A stretch of 64,000 bases of DNA from Lysinibacillus sp. BPa_S21. Lineage in GTDB: Bacteria > Bacillota > Bacilli > Bacillales_A > Planococcaceae. This document shows positions 43,915-52,399 of this stretch, in pieces (within the stretch, counting starts at the first letter, position 1; each line of letters begins with the position of its first letter). Under the pieces are notes generated by a model, which searched no databases, was not told the DNA's origin, and saw nothing but the letters and a program-made list of their open reading frames with translations. The translations under genes and the position numbers were made by a program. Location of the stretch: positions 124,001-188,000 of the forward strand of contig NZ_JALIRS010000006.1 in assembly GCF_023337795.1 (NCBI RefSeq). The letters run 5' to 3'.

Positions 43915-43981
43915 TTATTAAAAATTTTTTACTCTGCTACCAAAAGTAACAACTTGATTTTAACCACAGGTTGTTACTTTT
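43915..43981 (-). promoter_or_regulatory. Promoter and inverted repeat before the betaine-binding protein
   Basis: On the minus strand TTGGTA (43944-43939), an 18-base spacer and TAATAA (43920-43915) form a promoter. AAAGTAACAAC (43944-43954) and GTTGTTACTTT (43971-43981) are perfect complements 16 bases apart, touching the -35 box. A GbsR/MarR-like operator is inferred. Confidence 0.5.
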
Positions 43982-44592
43982 GTCAAACCACTTAATCTTT
44001 TAAATACCCATTTTTGCACGTTTATTAACATAATTCTTCACACAAAAAATGCCTTTAAACGGCTCTCAGTTCTTTATTTTAAATAAATAAAAATAGCCTA
44101 TTCATGAGGTTATTTTTCCGTGAGACACTTCCATAATTTGTTTAATAAATAAAATGAATATATTAAAATGAAGGTAAAAGATGATATTGTTTACTAATTC
44201 CTAATAAAACGTAATTATTGGTTGGGGGATAAAAAATTGAACAGAAATTCAATAGCAAATATATTCTTTTTACAGGTAGCATTTTGCTCATATTAAAATT
44301 ACCATTTGTAATGGGTTATTTATATTTAAACGAGGAAACTACGATACATATGTTCCTTTATATAAGTAGGTGTATTTTATAGGAGCACAAGATTAAACAG
44401 TAGGAGGTATAACTAAAATTAGTTTTAAAATATTATTTGAAAAGATTTACATTTTTAAATAATATATCGATGAAAATATTATAATAGAAGTCAGACACTT
44501 TTTATTGAAAAGAAATCAAATCTACAATAATTATAATTAATTAAGTTAGAAAATTTGATAGTCTCTAAATTAGACAAGATTATTTTAATAAT
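43982..44592. other. Very AT-rich gap
   Basis: Mostly non-coding. A stretch near 44275-44382 reads GSILLILKLPFVMGYLYLNE before a stop, perhaps a membrane-protein fragment. From about 44430 to 44590 base composition is extremely AT-rich, leading up to the IS110 remnant. Confidence 0.4.
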
Positions 44593-44737
44593 TTGAAATA
44601 TCCAGACCAACGACTGGATTCATCAATCATAGTTTGCCAGTTACCCCTAATCCTGGTTTCATAGCTGCGCCTGTTATATGAGATCTAAGTCCCAACTAGC
44701 CTCAATTATGTTTCTGCAAGTAGGGGGCGAACGGTTT
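44593..44737 (-). mobile_element. Solo IS110 left-end remnant with bridge-RNA-like segment
   Basis: On the minus strand this ends with the first ten or so codons of the same transposase (MNPVVGLDIS) and is preceded by sequence nearly identical to 16625-16750. About 16 bases before the start codon, including the ribosome binding site, are deleted. A block of about 30 bases (near 44654-44684) differs from the other copy, and both ends break off abruptly. It is a remnant of a second IS110 insertion. Confidence 0.75.
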
Positions 44738-44893
44738 GGGGCGTTTGAAGGATCTTTACAGACAACGAAGGTTTAAAAAGGTTTATTGTAAAAGATGCTC
44801 AAGATAAACTTAAGATGTTACCAAAAATAAAGTTCTATTTAAGGATAATATCAATCCTAATAGCGTTGAATTCCTAGATGTAAGTGCCTTAAC

Positions 44894-44960
44894 GCCCCAC
44901 GAAGCTTTGCTCTAAGCGATAGCAAAGCGGCAGAGCGCGGAAATCACCCACGCTATTGCG
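44894..44960. repeat. GC-rich inverted-repeat block
   Basis: GCTTTGCT (44904-44911) and AGCAAAGC (44921-44928) are perfect complements. Around them the sequence is about 60% GC in a strongly AT-rich neighbourhood, with further partial repeats (GCGATAGC, CGCTATTGCGAT). It resembles a dispersed palindromic element rather than coding DNA. Confidence 0.45.
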
Positions 44961-45005
44961 ATAAGCCGCAAATAATAAAATTAAAAGATGAGTAGGAGGA
45001 TTTAT

Positions 45006-45509
45006 TTGAACAAAGAATTTCCGCGCAAAATACATATCATTGGCTCTGTTGGGAGTGGGAAAACTACTTTAGCAAGAGAATTATCTGCGAAATTAAATAT
45101 TCCTTATTATGAATTAGATAATGTTGTTTGGATAAGACAGAACTCAGGTGATGTTAGAAGAACGGATAAACAAAAAGTTGATTATTTGCGGAATATTATA
45201 CAGACAGAAGCGTGGATAATTGAGGGTGTTCATAGTGAGGAGTGGGTAGCGCAAAGTTTTTCAACTGCTGATTTGATTATTTTCTTAGACACAAATTATT
45301 TCATACGAATTTACCGAATAATAAAAAGATTTACGTTGCAAAAACTAGGTTTAGAAAAGTCCAATTACAAACCAACCTTTTCTATATTTATAAAAATGTT
45401 TAAGTGGAATCTTTATTTTGAGCAGATTGGCAAACCTTATTTTTTTCAGAAATACGGAATATATAAGGACAAGCTAATGGTTGTAACTAGTAAAAGTGAG
45501 ATTCTTTAA
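45006..45509 (+). CDS. P-loop nucleotide kinase-like protein (FlaR/topology modulation family)
   Basis: With TTG 45006 as start (AGGAGG correctly spaced) the product has 167 residues. IIGSVGSGKTTLARELSAKL is Walker A; YYELDNVVWIRQNSGDVRRT and AWIIEGVHSEEWVAQSFSTA are the lid and Walker B-like regions of the adenylate-kinase-like family often called FlaR or DNA topology modulation protein. The substrate is unproven. An upstream ATG at 44988 precedes the ribosome binding site. It follows the GC-rich repeat closely. Confidence 0.85.
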   Translation: MNKEFPRKIHIIGSVGSGKTTLARELSAKLNIPYYELDNVVWIRQNSGDVRRTDKQKVDYLRNIIQTEAWIIEGVHSEEWVAQSFSTADLIIFLDTNYFIRIYRIIKRFTLQKLGLEKSNYKPTFSIFIKMFKWNLYFEQIGKPYFFQKYGIYKDKLMVVTSKSEIL

Positions 45510-45554
45510 AAAAAGCATATCCACAAATCATGGATACACTTTTTAAGCGTGAAT

Positions 45555-46373
45555 CTATGCATTTTTCTTCGTTCGCGTTGCTCGTTTTCTCGTTGCAGGC
45601 TTTTTCGTTTTTTCTAAGGAGGCTTGCAGTGCTGTCATTAAGTCCGTGACATTATCAGGAACCGGACGTTTATCACTTGTTGATATAGTGTTCGTAGCTT
45701 TTTTCTCCTCAATAAGCTCCATTAAAGCATTGCGATAATCGTCTGTATATTTTTCAGGATTAAATTCTGTTGTTAATTGATCGACTAGCATCAGTGCGGT
45801 TTCTAGTTCTTTTGGAACAATGTTTTGTTCACTTGGAATACTTGGAACATCCCCAACACTTCTTACCTCATCAGGGTAATGAATCGTTTCCATCACTAAA
45901 GCATTTTGATAAACACGCACAATTGCTAATTGCTCTTTTGAGCGAATAATAATTTTGGCCACACCTATTTTTCCGGATTGCTCTAATGTTTGACGTAATA
46001 GGGCATAAGCCTTTCCGCCAGTCGAATCTGGGGATAAAAAATAAGTACGTTCAAAATAAATAGGATCGATTTCAGTTAATTTCACAAAATCAATGATTTC
46101 AACGGCCTTATCTTCATTTTCCTTCCGCAAGTTTTCTAATTCTTCTTGATCTAATACGACAAACTTATTCTTCGCATATTCATAAGCCTTTACAATATCC
46201 TCATCTTTTACTTCTTGGTTACAGCCTTCACAAACTTTTTTATAGCTAATAGGTGTATGACATTCTTTATGGAGCTGTCGTAATTTAATGTCTTTATTTT
46301 CTGTTGCGGCATGAAGTTTTACTGGTATATTGACAAGACCAAATGAGATACTTCCTTTCCAAACTGTATGCAT
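45555..46373 (-). CDS. ku: Ku DNA end-binding protein
   Basis: With ATG 46373 (GAGGTG upstream) the product has 272 residues. VWKGSISFGLVNIPVKLHAA and HKECHTPISYKKVCEGCNQE are the bacterial Ku beta-barrel core that rings DNA ends. The C-terminus is Lys/Arg-rich (TKKPATRKRATRTKKNA), which aids DNA binding and ligase recruitment. It is divergent from ligD, the standard bacterial non-homologous end-joining pair, important for repairing spore DNA breaks. Confidence 0.96.
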   Translation of the reverse strand: MHTVWKGSISFGLVNIPVKLHAATENKDIKLRQLHKECHTPISYKKVCEGCNQEVKDEDIVKAYEYAKNKFVVLDQEELENLRKENEDKAVEIIDFVKLTEIDPIYFERTYFLSPDSTGGKAYALLRQTLEQSGKIGVAKIIIRSKEQLAIVRVYQNALVMETIHYPDEVRSVGDVPSIPSEQNIVPKELETALMLVDQLTTEFNPEKYTDDYRNALMELIEEKKATNTISTSDKRPVPDNVTDLMTALQASLEKTKKPATRKRATRTKKNA

Positions 46374-46478
46374 TTGTATCACCTCGTTTTTCTTTACTAT
46401 GATATATTTTGCTTATTTTTATGTATCTTAAAGTGAAATTGTCAAAAACTGAAGATAAAAAACAAAGTAGGTATTTAG

Positions 46479-48302
46479 ATGAAACCAATGCTATTAACAG
46501 AAGTGCTTGAAACGCCTATTGGTGAGGAATGGATGTACGAAACAAAATACGATGGATTTAGATGTTTGTTAGTTTGGGACGAACAGCCAATGTTAATAAG
46601 CAGGAATGGCAATAACTTAAATCACATGTTTCCTGAGATACTTGATTTTTGTCAAAGTATATTTACTAAAGTTAAAAAGTATTTACCATTAACATTTGAT
46701 GGTGAATTAGTTTATTTAATGAATAACTTTACTAGTGATTTTGCGCTTGTCCAACAAAGAGGTCGGATGCAAAACAAAGAAGTTATTGCTGCGCATGCTA
46801 AAGATTTTCCATGTCATTATATTGTCTTTGATGTATTGCGCTATAAAGGGGAGTCACTGACAAATAAGTATTTAAAAACACGTAAACAGCAACTTTCTAA
46901 GCTTTTTATGTCTTTAAAACTACCTGTGACTGTCAATTATGAGGATCAATGTCCATTGCAGGCGATTTGCATTGTAGAGCATAGCGAAGCTCTTTGGCAG
47001 GCGATCCAGGTTTACAATGGAGAGGGAATGATTGCGAAGAGGAAAACGAGTAAATGGATGGCAGATACACGCTCGATACATTGGTTAAAAATAAAAAATT
47101 GGAGATATGTAACAGTCATAGTGACGAAATATAATCATGGAAATGGTTATTTTCACGGCAGTATTTTTCAACAGGAGAAACTTGTAGAAGTCGTGACGTT
47201 TAAACATGGAATGTCAGAGGAAGAACGGAAAACACTCATTGCCTTTTTTCAGGAAAATGGACGGCAAAATAATGAAATTTGGGAGCTGAAGCCATCCATT
47301 TGTCTTGATATTGCCTGTATTGATTTCGATGGAAGTAAATGTCGAGAACCTCGTTTTCATGCATTTCGACTAGAAATGTTGCCAGAGGATTGTCACTGGC
47401 AGCACATGCAGCGTCAACTCTTTCCTATTCCAGATACGGTTCAGATTACGCATCCTGATAAGCCTGTTTGGCCTGAAATCGGTATTACGAAGGATGGCTA
47501 TTTGCACTATTTACAAATGATTTCTCCTTATTTGCTACCTTTTTTGCGAGATCGTCCACTTACGTTAATTCGATTTCCTCATGGGGTTCCGGGGGAAAGC
47601 TTTTATCAAAAAAGTAGCCCTGAAAAAGTACCTAAATTTGCTTCAACAGGGTGGATGGACGATATTAATTATTTAGTGTGCAACAACCTTGAAACATTAT
47701 TATGGCTAGGTAACCAGCTTGCATTAGAGCTACACATACCATTTCAAACGTTACAAACAGAACATCCGACTGAAATTGTTTTTGATTTAGATCCTCCTTC
47801 TGTCGACCAGTTTTCACTTGCTATTTCGGGGGCACTCGATTTAAAGGGAATTCTCGATTATTTTAAGCTCCAATCTTTTGTGAAAACATCGGGAGGCAAA
47901 GGCTTACAGCTATATATCCCGCTACCTGAAAATGCCTTTACTTACGAAGAAGTACGTGTATTTACTGAATTTATTTGTCGTTTTTTATGTGAGCAAAAAC
48001 CAGAATTGTATACGATCGAACGTTTAAAGAAGAATAGACATCAAAAATTATATTTAGATTATGTGCAGCATGCAGAAGGCAAGACGATTATTGCTCCATA
48101 TTCAACTCGTGGCAATGAGAAGGGTTTAGTGGCAACGCCATTACACTGGGAGGAGGTTAATGAGCATTTAACCCCAGACCTCTTTACTATTCCCGCAGTA
48201 CTAGAGCGAATGAAAAAAGTGAGCAATCCATTTAAAAATTTCCGCGAAGTAGGGGAGAGACAGGATTTTCAGTCGGCTTTAGAACGGTTAAAAGAGCCAT
48301 AA
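46479..48302 (+). CDS. ligD: ATP-dependent DNA ligase D (ligase plus polymerase)
   Basis: The product has 607 residues. The ligase domain comes first, with K23 in ETKYDGFRCLL as the adenylated lysine and IAKRKTSKWMADTRSIHWLK as motif V. The LigD primase-polymerase domain follows from about residue 320: ITHPDKPVWPEIGITKDGYL, EIVFDLDPPSVDQF (metal Asp pair) and FVKTSGGKGLQLYIPL. There is no 3'-phosphoesterase domain, the usual Bacillus layout. It joins Ku-bound ends after filling gaps, preferring ribonucleotides. Divergent from ku. Confidence 0.96.
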   Translation: MKPMLLTEVLETPIGEEWMYETKYDGFRCLLVWDEQPMLISRNGNNLNHMFPEILDFCQSIFTKVKKYLPLTFDGELVYLMNNFTSDFALVQQRGRMQNKEVIAAHAKDFPCHYIVFDVLRYKGESLTNKYLKTRKQQLSKLFMSLKLPVTVNYEDQCPLQAICIVEHSEALWQAIQVYNGEGMIAKRKTSKWMADTRSIHWLKIKNWRYVTVIVTKYNHGNGYFHGSIFQQEKLVEVVTFKHGMSEEERKTLIAFFQENGRQNNEIWELKPSICLDIACIDFDGSKCREPRFHAFRLEMLPEDCHWQHMQRQLFPIPDTVQITHPDKPVWPEIGITKDGYLHYLQMISPYLLPFLRDRPLTLIRFPHGVPGESFYQKSSPEKVPKFASTGWMDDINYLVCNNLETLLWLGNQLALELHIPFQTLQTEHPTEIVFDLDPPSVDQFSLAISGALDLKGILDYFKLQSFVKTSGGKGLQLYIPLPENAFTYEEVRVFTEFICRFLCEQKPELYTIERLKKNRHQKLYLDYVQHAEGKTIIAPYSTRGNEKGLVATPLHWEEVNEHLTPDLFTIPAVLERMKKVSNPFKNFREVGERQDFQSALERLKEP

Positions 48303-48341
48303 TGTGTTTGCTAAGTATGAATGTAAAACCTCGATCAAAGC

Positions 48342-48375
48342 AAAAAGCATCGTCTTTAGTGTCGATGCTTTTTAA
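48342..48375 (+). terminator. Terminator after ligD
   Basis: AAAAAGCATCG and CGATGCTTTTT are perfect complements around ten bases. Confidence 0.9.
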
Positions 48376-48533
48376 CAAACCCAATTATTCGTAACTCTCT
48401 AAATAGTTTTTTGCTTTGTTTGCTAAATCAAAAAATGGTACATTACTTATAAGGTACCTGGAATGGATTTCCTTATTCTTTCTGTTCGGTAAATGATTTT
48501 TAGCGAAGATTAATAAGAAAGGGGATTGGTTTT

Positions 48534-48977
48534 ATGGTTTTTCATGCAAAAACAAATACTGTTTTAGTACTAACTATATTCTTACTGGTTTTTGTATTTG
48601 GGACTATAGCATGGCTTCCGTTCTTCACATCTTTTTCAACAATTATTATTATGTCAGCGGTCTTTATAATTTCAGCTGTTTTCATAGGGTGGTACGCCAC
48701 TTCTATTCAATTTGTTTTCTGTGAAAATCATCTTTTAGTTAAAGGTGGCCCTTTCAAAAGTAAGATTCCATATCTAAGTATAACTAGCGTTTCTCCAACG
48801 ACAGAAAAGTTTACGGGTTATCTAATTTCATCATCTGATAAGGGTCTTGAAATATTTTACAAATCAGCAGCTCATGTTAGTATAAAAATTTTACCAAAAG
48901 ATAAAATAAAGTTTATTTTAGAGTTAAAAAAAAGATGCCCTAATGCACAGATTATGCAAAATGAAAGATTTGAGTAA
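48534..48977 (+). CDS. PH-domain membrane protein (YyaB-like)
   Basis: The product has 147 residues. Two membrane helices (10-30, 36-57) precede a bacterial PH domain with TSIQFVFCENHLLVKGGPFK, YLSITSVSPTTEKFT and LEIFYKSAAHVSIKILPKDK. This resembles YyaB-type proteins of bacilli. The ATG follows AAAGGGG. Function unknown. A weak GGGC/GCCC hairpin with a T-run lies at 48987-49013. Confidence 0.8.
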   Translation: MVFHAKTNTVLVLTIFLLVFVFGTIAWLPFFTSFSTIIIMSAVFIISAVFIGWYATSIQFVFCENHLLVKGGPFKSKIPYLSITSVSPTTEKFTGYLISSSDKGLEIFYKSAAHVSIKILPKDKIKFILELKKRCPNAQIMQNERFE

Positions 48978-49029
48978 ATGGTTAAAGTGGGCCGAATTTC
49001 TACGCCCTCTTTTTAATTTAGGCATTTTT

Positions 49030-49052
49030 CTAAAAGATTGTTACTGTTAAAG
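49030..49052 (-). repeat. Dispersed motif, inverted copy
   Basis: On the minus strand this reads GCTTTAACAGTAACAATCTT then TTA, sharing the ACAGTAACAATCTTT core. Confidence 0.5.
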
Positions 49053-49055
49053 CAT

Positions 49056-49102
49056 AAAAACAGAGTTAATTTTACGCATATTGTATAGTAACTCTATTTT
49101 TG
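49056..49102. terminator. Bidirectional hairpin
   Basis: AGAGTTA and TAACTCT pair across about 20 bases, flanked by A-rich and T-rich runs, between converging genes. Confidence 0.6.
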
Positions 49103-49154
49103 TGTTTAATATTTTGTAAATCGAATATTTAACTAAATCTTCCCTTTTAATTTA

Positions 49155-49580
49155 TCAATAAGTTAATTTCTTTTTTAGGTAATACTGCTGATTTTCTTTG
49201 TTTGGATGTTCTTCAACTACACCTACTATTTCATAACCATTTTTTCGATAGAAACTTGGGGCTTGAAAGCTAAACGTATCAAGCTGAATTAGTTTGCACC
49301 TGTTCTCTCTAGCTATGTTTTCTATACAATTTAATAACTCTTTCCCATATCCTTTACCCCTAAGTGATTCATCAACCCATAGGTAATCAATATGTAAGTT
49401 ATACCAGAAAATTGTTCCTGATATGCCCCCTAAAATTTCTCCTCCTTCATCCCTGAGAATAAAGCTAATATTCTTGACGGGATGTTTTACATCATCAGGT
49501 AACTTAGAAAGATTATGTTCAATTACTTTTTTTCGAATATATTCACTATCTTCTTGATTCCATTGTTGAGTTATTAGCAT
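49155..49580 (-). CDS. GNAT-family N-acetyltransferase
   Basis: The ATG at 49580 has AGGAGGGG upstream, so the 54 extra codons of the longer frame are discarded, giving 141 residues. [20 protein letters not shown] then [20 protein letters not shown] is the acetyl-CoA-binding motif A (R-G-K-G-Y-G). [12 protein letters not shown] is motif B. The substrate is unknown. Immediately upstream lies a dispersed motif copy and the metallo-hydrolase gene. Confidence 0.9.
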   Translation of the reverse strand: MLITQQWNQEDSEYIRKKVIEHNLSKLPDDVKHPVKNISFILRDEGGEILGGISGTIFWYNLHIDYLWVDESLRGKGYGKELLNCIENIARENRCKLIQLDTFSFQAPSFYRKNGYEIVGVVEEHPNKENQQYYLKKKLTY

Positions 49581-49650
49581 AATTCCCCTCCTAATAGTTG
49601 GTGAATTAATATCTCTTATTTTTTTAAAACTAACCTGAACCGTTAGCTGA

Positions 49651-49667
49651 ATAGTAACAATCTTTAG
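49651..49667 (+). repeat. Dispersed motif, short copy
   Basis: ATAGTAACAATCTTTAG shares the AGYAACAATCTTT core with the copies at 14731 and 22701. Confidence 0.4.
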
Positions 49668-49678
49668 TTGCTTAACAA

Positions 49679-50599
49679 TTAAGAATTTGTCAACTCTCTT
49701 AAGTGTTTTATATTTTGTTGGTAAATCTCCGGTGAACGCCAATCTCTAAAAATTTCAGGGATTTTTATATCCTCATCTTGGTAGCTATTTTCTGCAATGG
49801 CAGTTAACTCGGAAATGTAATCGATTATTTTTGAGATATCTTCTTTTGTACCTGTTGGACCGTGTCCAGGTACCGCCACATCAATTTCTAGTTCTTTAAC
49901 CTTTTTTAAAATAGTGCTCCATTTCACAGGGTTAGACTCTTCAAAAAACGTTGGGTGACAATTCACAAATAATAAATCACCCATAAATATTACTTTCTCT
50001 TCAGGAATATAAAGCATAGCATCACAATATGAATGACCTCCCCCTAACGTGAAAAGCCTTGCACAACGCTTCGTGCCCTGAAAGATTAATTCATTATGAA
50101 ATGTTTGGTTCGGTAAAGTTAATTCTAAAGTGGGTAAAGAATCTTTTACTTCACTTAAAAAATTTATTTGGCATTGTATATTCGTATCATTGGTTTGATG
50201 TAGCTTGTCTTTTAATGATTGAATATAGTTTTCTAAACCTTGAATATCATTTTTTTGTTGACTGAATCTTGAGGGATGGATATCTCTTATTTTTGAAGAT
50301 GTAATTTGGCTTGAAATTATAGTCGAATCTTTAAATGTTTGATTGCCTCGGATGTGATCGCCATGCCAATGACTATTAACAACCCAAGTAACAGTTCGAT
50401 TTGTTATTTTTTCAGCTATAAGTTTTAAATCTTTCGATGCTTGTTGTGTGTTAAATGTATCAAATATGATAACTTTATCGCCTAAATCCACAAAACCTGC
50501 ATTTGCCACAGCCCCGCCACCTTCTTTCGCTATTGCTGCATATATACCTTGACCAATTTGTTCTAGCTTAAAGTGTTTACTACAAAATGTATCGTTCAT
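49679..50599 (-). CDS. Metallo-beta-lactamase-fold hydrolase
   Basis: From ATG 50599 (GAGGTG upstream) the product has 306 residues. H77-W-H79-G-D81-H82 is the zinc site HxHx[22 protein letters not shown] carries the next His, and VPGHGPTG the last. No signal peptide is seen. Members of this group are lactonase- or glyoxalase-like; the substrate is unknown. It reads toward the GNAT gene with 98 bases between. Confidence 0.9.
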   Translation of the reverse strand: MNDTFCSKHFKLEQIGQGIYAAIAKEGGGAVANAGFVDLGDKVIIFDTFNTQQASKDLKLIAEKITNRTVTWVVNSHWHGDHIRGNQTFKDSTIISSQITSSKIRDIHPSRFSQQKNDIQGLENYIQSLKDKLHQTNDTNIQCQINFLSEVKDSLPTLELTLPNQTFHNELIFQGTKRCARLFTLGGGHSYCDAMLYIPEEKVIFMGDLLFVNCHPTFFEESNPVKWSTILKKVKELEIDVAVPGHGPTGTKEDISKIIDYISELTAIAENSYQDEDIKIPEIFRDWRSPEIYQQNIKHLRELTNS

Positions 50600-50764
50600 T
50601 GAGTTCACCTCGTATTTTTCCTATATTTTCTATATTCGATTCTAATTAAAACAATACCTTTTAGATTCTACTTTTTCATGAATGGTATTTTTATAGGGTA
50701 AAATATGATAAAACTTTTAAATTAGGTGTAGTCCATTTAGAGATAACGTTTGAAAGGAGGAGAT

Positions 50765-51220
50765 ACAGATAAGCAGGATATCACATTCCCAACTAAAGAT
50801 GGGGTGTTTAATATGTGGGTGGGCGCAATTATTCTCCGAGATGATAAAGTGCTGATGGTTAAAAATAGTCGTGATCCTTACTACTACTCCGTTGGTGGAA
50901 GAGTAAAGTTACAGGAGACTTTAGAAGAAGCCGTTATCCGTGAATGCTTTGAAGAAACCAAAGTGCATGTTGAAGTTGATCGTTTAGTGTTTATTCATGA
51001 AAACTTTTTTCCCCTTCAAAGAGGTCCATTTGGAGAAACGCAATTTCATGAAATATCATTCTTTTATTTAATGAAATCAAATGAAGTCGAAGTCATATGT
51101 GAAAGCTATACCAGTGATGGTATTGACGAAAGATTAGAATGGTTACCTATTTCGAATCTTCAGGATGCCTTTCTATTCCCAGAGTTCTTTAAATCAGAAA
51201 CTCGTTTGCTTGCCAGCTGA
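50765..51220 (+). CDS. Nudix hydrolase; expected start codon reads ACA
   Basis: VGAIILRDDKVLMVKNSRDP and the Nudix box GRVKLQETLEEAVIRECFEE then TK fit a MutT-like hydrolase, with the box's last Gly replaced by Lys. AAAGGAGGAG lies at 50752-50761, but at the correct spacing stands ACA (50765) where ATG would be expected before DKQDITFPTKDG. The only in-frame upstream start, TTG 50750, precedes the ribosome binding site; GTG 50807 and ATG 50813 would remove the first strand. Translation may be weak or lost. The coordinates mark the presumed ancestral start. Confidence 0.75.
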   Translation, partial: TDKQDITFPTKDGVFNMWVGAIILRDDKVLMVKNSRDPYYYSVGGRVKLQETLEEAVIRECFEETKVHVEVDRLVFIHENFFPLQRGPFGETQFHEISFFYLMKSNEVEVICESYTSDGIDERLEWLPISNLQDAFLFPEFFKSETRLLAS

Positions 51221-51261
51221 AATCAAACATATCGTATCGATTGAAGAAAAAAGCAGAACTT

Positions 51262-51292
51262 AAAAGAAAACAGAGAGGATTTCTCCTCTCCA
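51262..51292 (-). terminator. Minus-strand terminator
   Basis: On the minus strand GAGAGGA pairs with TCCTCTC around four bases and is followed by CTGTTTTCTTTT, ending the hydrolase gene at 51304. Confidence 0.7.
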
Positions 51293-51303
51293 GTGCGGTT
51301 GCT

Positions 51304-52260
51304 TTAAATTTTAGTATTCTTTTTCTCTAAGTAATCCAATATTCCCATTGCCGAAACAATTGTGTCAAACGGGATTGTTTGATAGACTGGATGATTTTCT
51401 GCGATGCCATTTTCTTGTAAATAGTTAAATAAAAGTTCCTTTAAGCGACTATCTAAAAATTGTACTTGTTCTTTAAAATCGCCAGATACCGTTAGCGCTT
51501 TTTCTCCTTCAGCTAAAAATAGCGGTGTCCAGTAGCGCACTTGTCTATAAGCTTCAGCTGGATTTTTATAAACTCCGAAATGACCGAAATACAATTCCGT
51601 AGCATTTAATGTTTCATAAAGCTGGATAGATTGCTCCATTGTATCTGGGTCATACTGATTCGGTGAAGTGGAAGGAATAATTAAATCAATTGCTTCTCTC
51701 TCCATTTCCGGATAACGCACACCAGTAGTATCGCCAACAAACAATCCGTTCGTAGCAGAATAAAGCATGGATACATGATGCTTTGCATGACCTTCTGTAT
51801 GATAAAACGTTAGCTGATGTTGACCTAAAGATAGTACTTCCTCATGTCCAATTTCTATAATGCGTTTAGCATCGATGGGAACAATTGGATCAAATAGACG
51901 ATCGAATTCTGCTCCATAAACACTTTTTGCACTTGCAATTAGACGACTAGGATCCACCATATGAGATACACCTCTTGGATGTACAACGAATGTAGCGTTT
52001 GGACAGCTTTGCAAAAATAACCCTGCACCTCCAGCGTGATCTAAATGGATATGCGTAACAATTACATAATGAATATCCTCTAAAGAAATATGTAATTCAT
52101 CTAAACCTTCCACTATATATGGCATAGAAGGACTGGCAGACGTCTCGATTAATGCAATTTTTTCATCGATAAGCAAATAAGAGCTTGTACGCTGTTCCCG
52201 ATTTAAATCGTGTGTATCAATACAATAAAAATTTGGTGCAAGTTGTTGGACTCTTCCCAT
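51304..52260 (-). CDS. Metallo-beta-lactamase-fold hydrolase
   Basis: From ATG 52260 (AAAGGGGGA upstream) the product has 318 residues. H70-I-H72-L-D74-H75 is the zinc motif; FYHTEGHAKHHVSMLYSA and LFVGDTTGVRYPEM give the later His and Asp; LYFGHFGVYKN the last His. The C-terminal 80 residues form a helical extension, as in the persulfide dioxygenase/hydroxyacylglutathione hydrolase-like group. Substrate unknown. Not closely similar to the gene at 49679. Confidence 0.9.
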   Translation of the reverse strand: MGRVQQLAPNFYCIDTHDLNREQRTSSYLLIDEKIALIETSASPSMPYIVEGLDELHISLEDIHYVIVTHIHLDHAGGAGLFLQSCPNATFVVHPRGVSHMVDPSRLIASAKSVYGAEFDRLFDPIVPIDAKRIIEIGHEEVLSLGQHQLTFYHTEGHAKHHVSMLYSATNGLFVGDTTGVRYPEMEREAIDLIIPSTSPNQYDPDTMEQSIQLYETLNATELYFGHFGVYKNPAEAYRQVRYWTPLFLAEGEKALTVSGDFKEQVQFLDSRLKELLFNYLQENGIAENHPVYQTIPFDTIVSAMGILDYLEKKNTKI

Positions 52261-52399
52261 AAAATAATCCCCCTTTGTTTTCAAAGAATGTTAAAAATTC
52301 TCTAATATGCACTTTTTATCTACAAAAAGTAGTAGTTATACTTTATAATAATAGAAAAGTGTACTGAATGTCCATTCATTTTTAAAGGGGGAACTATTT

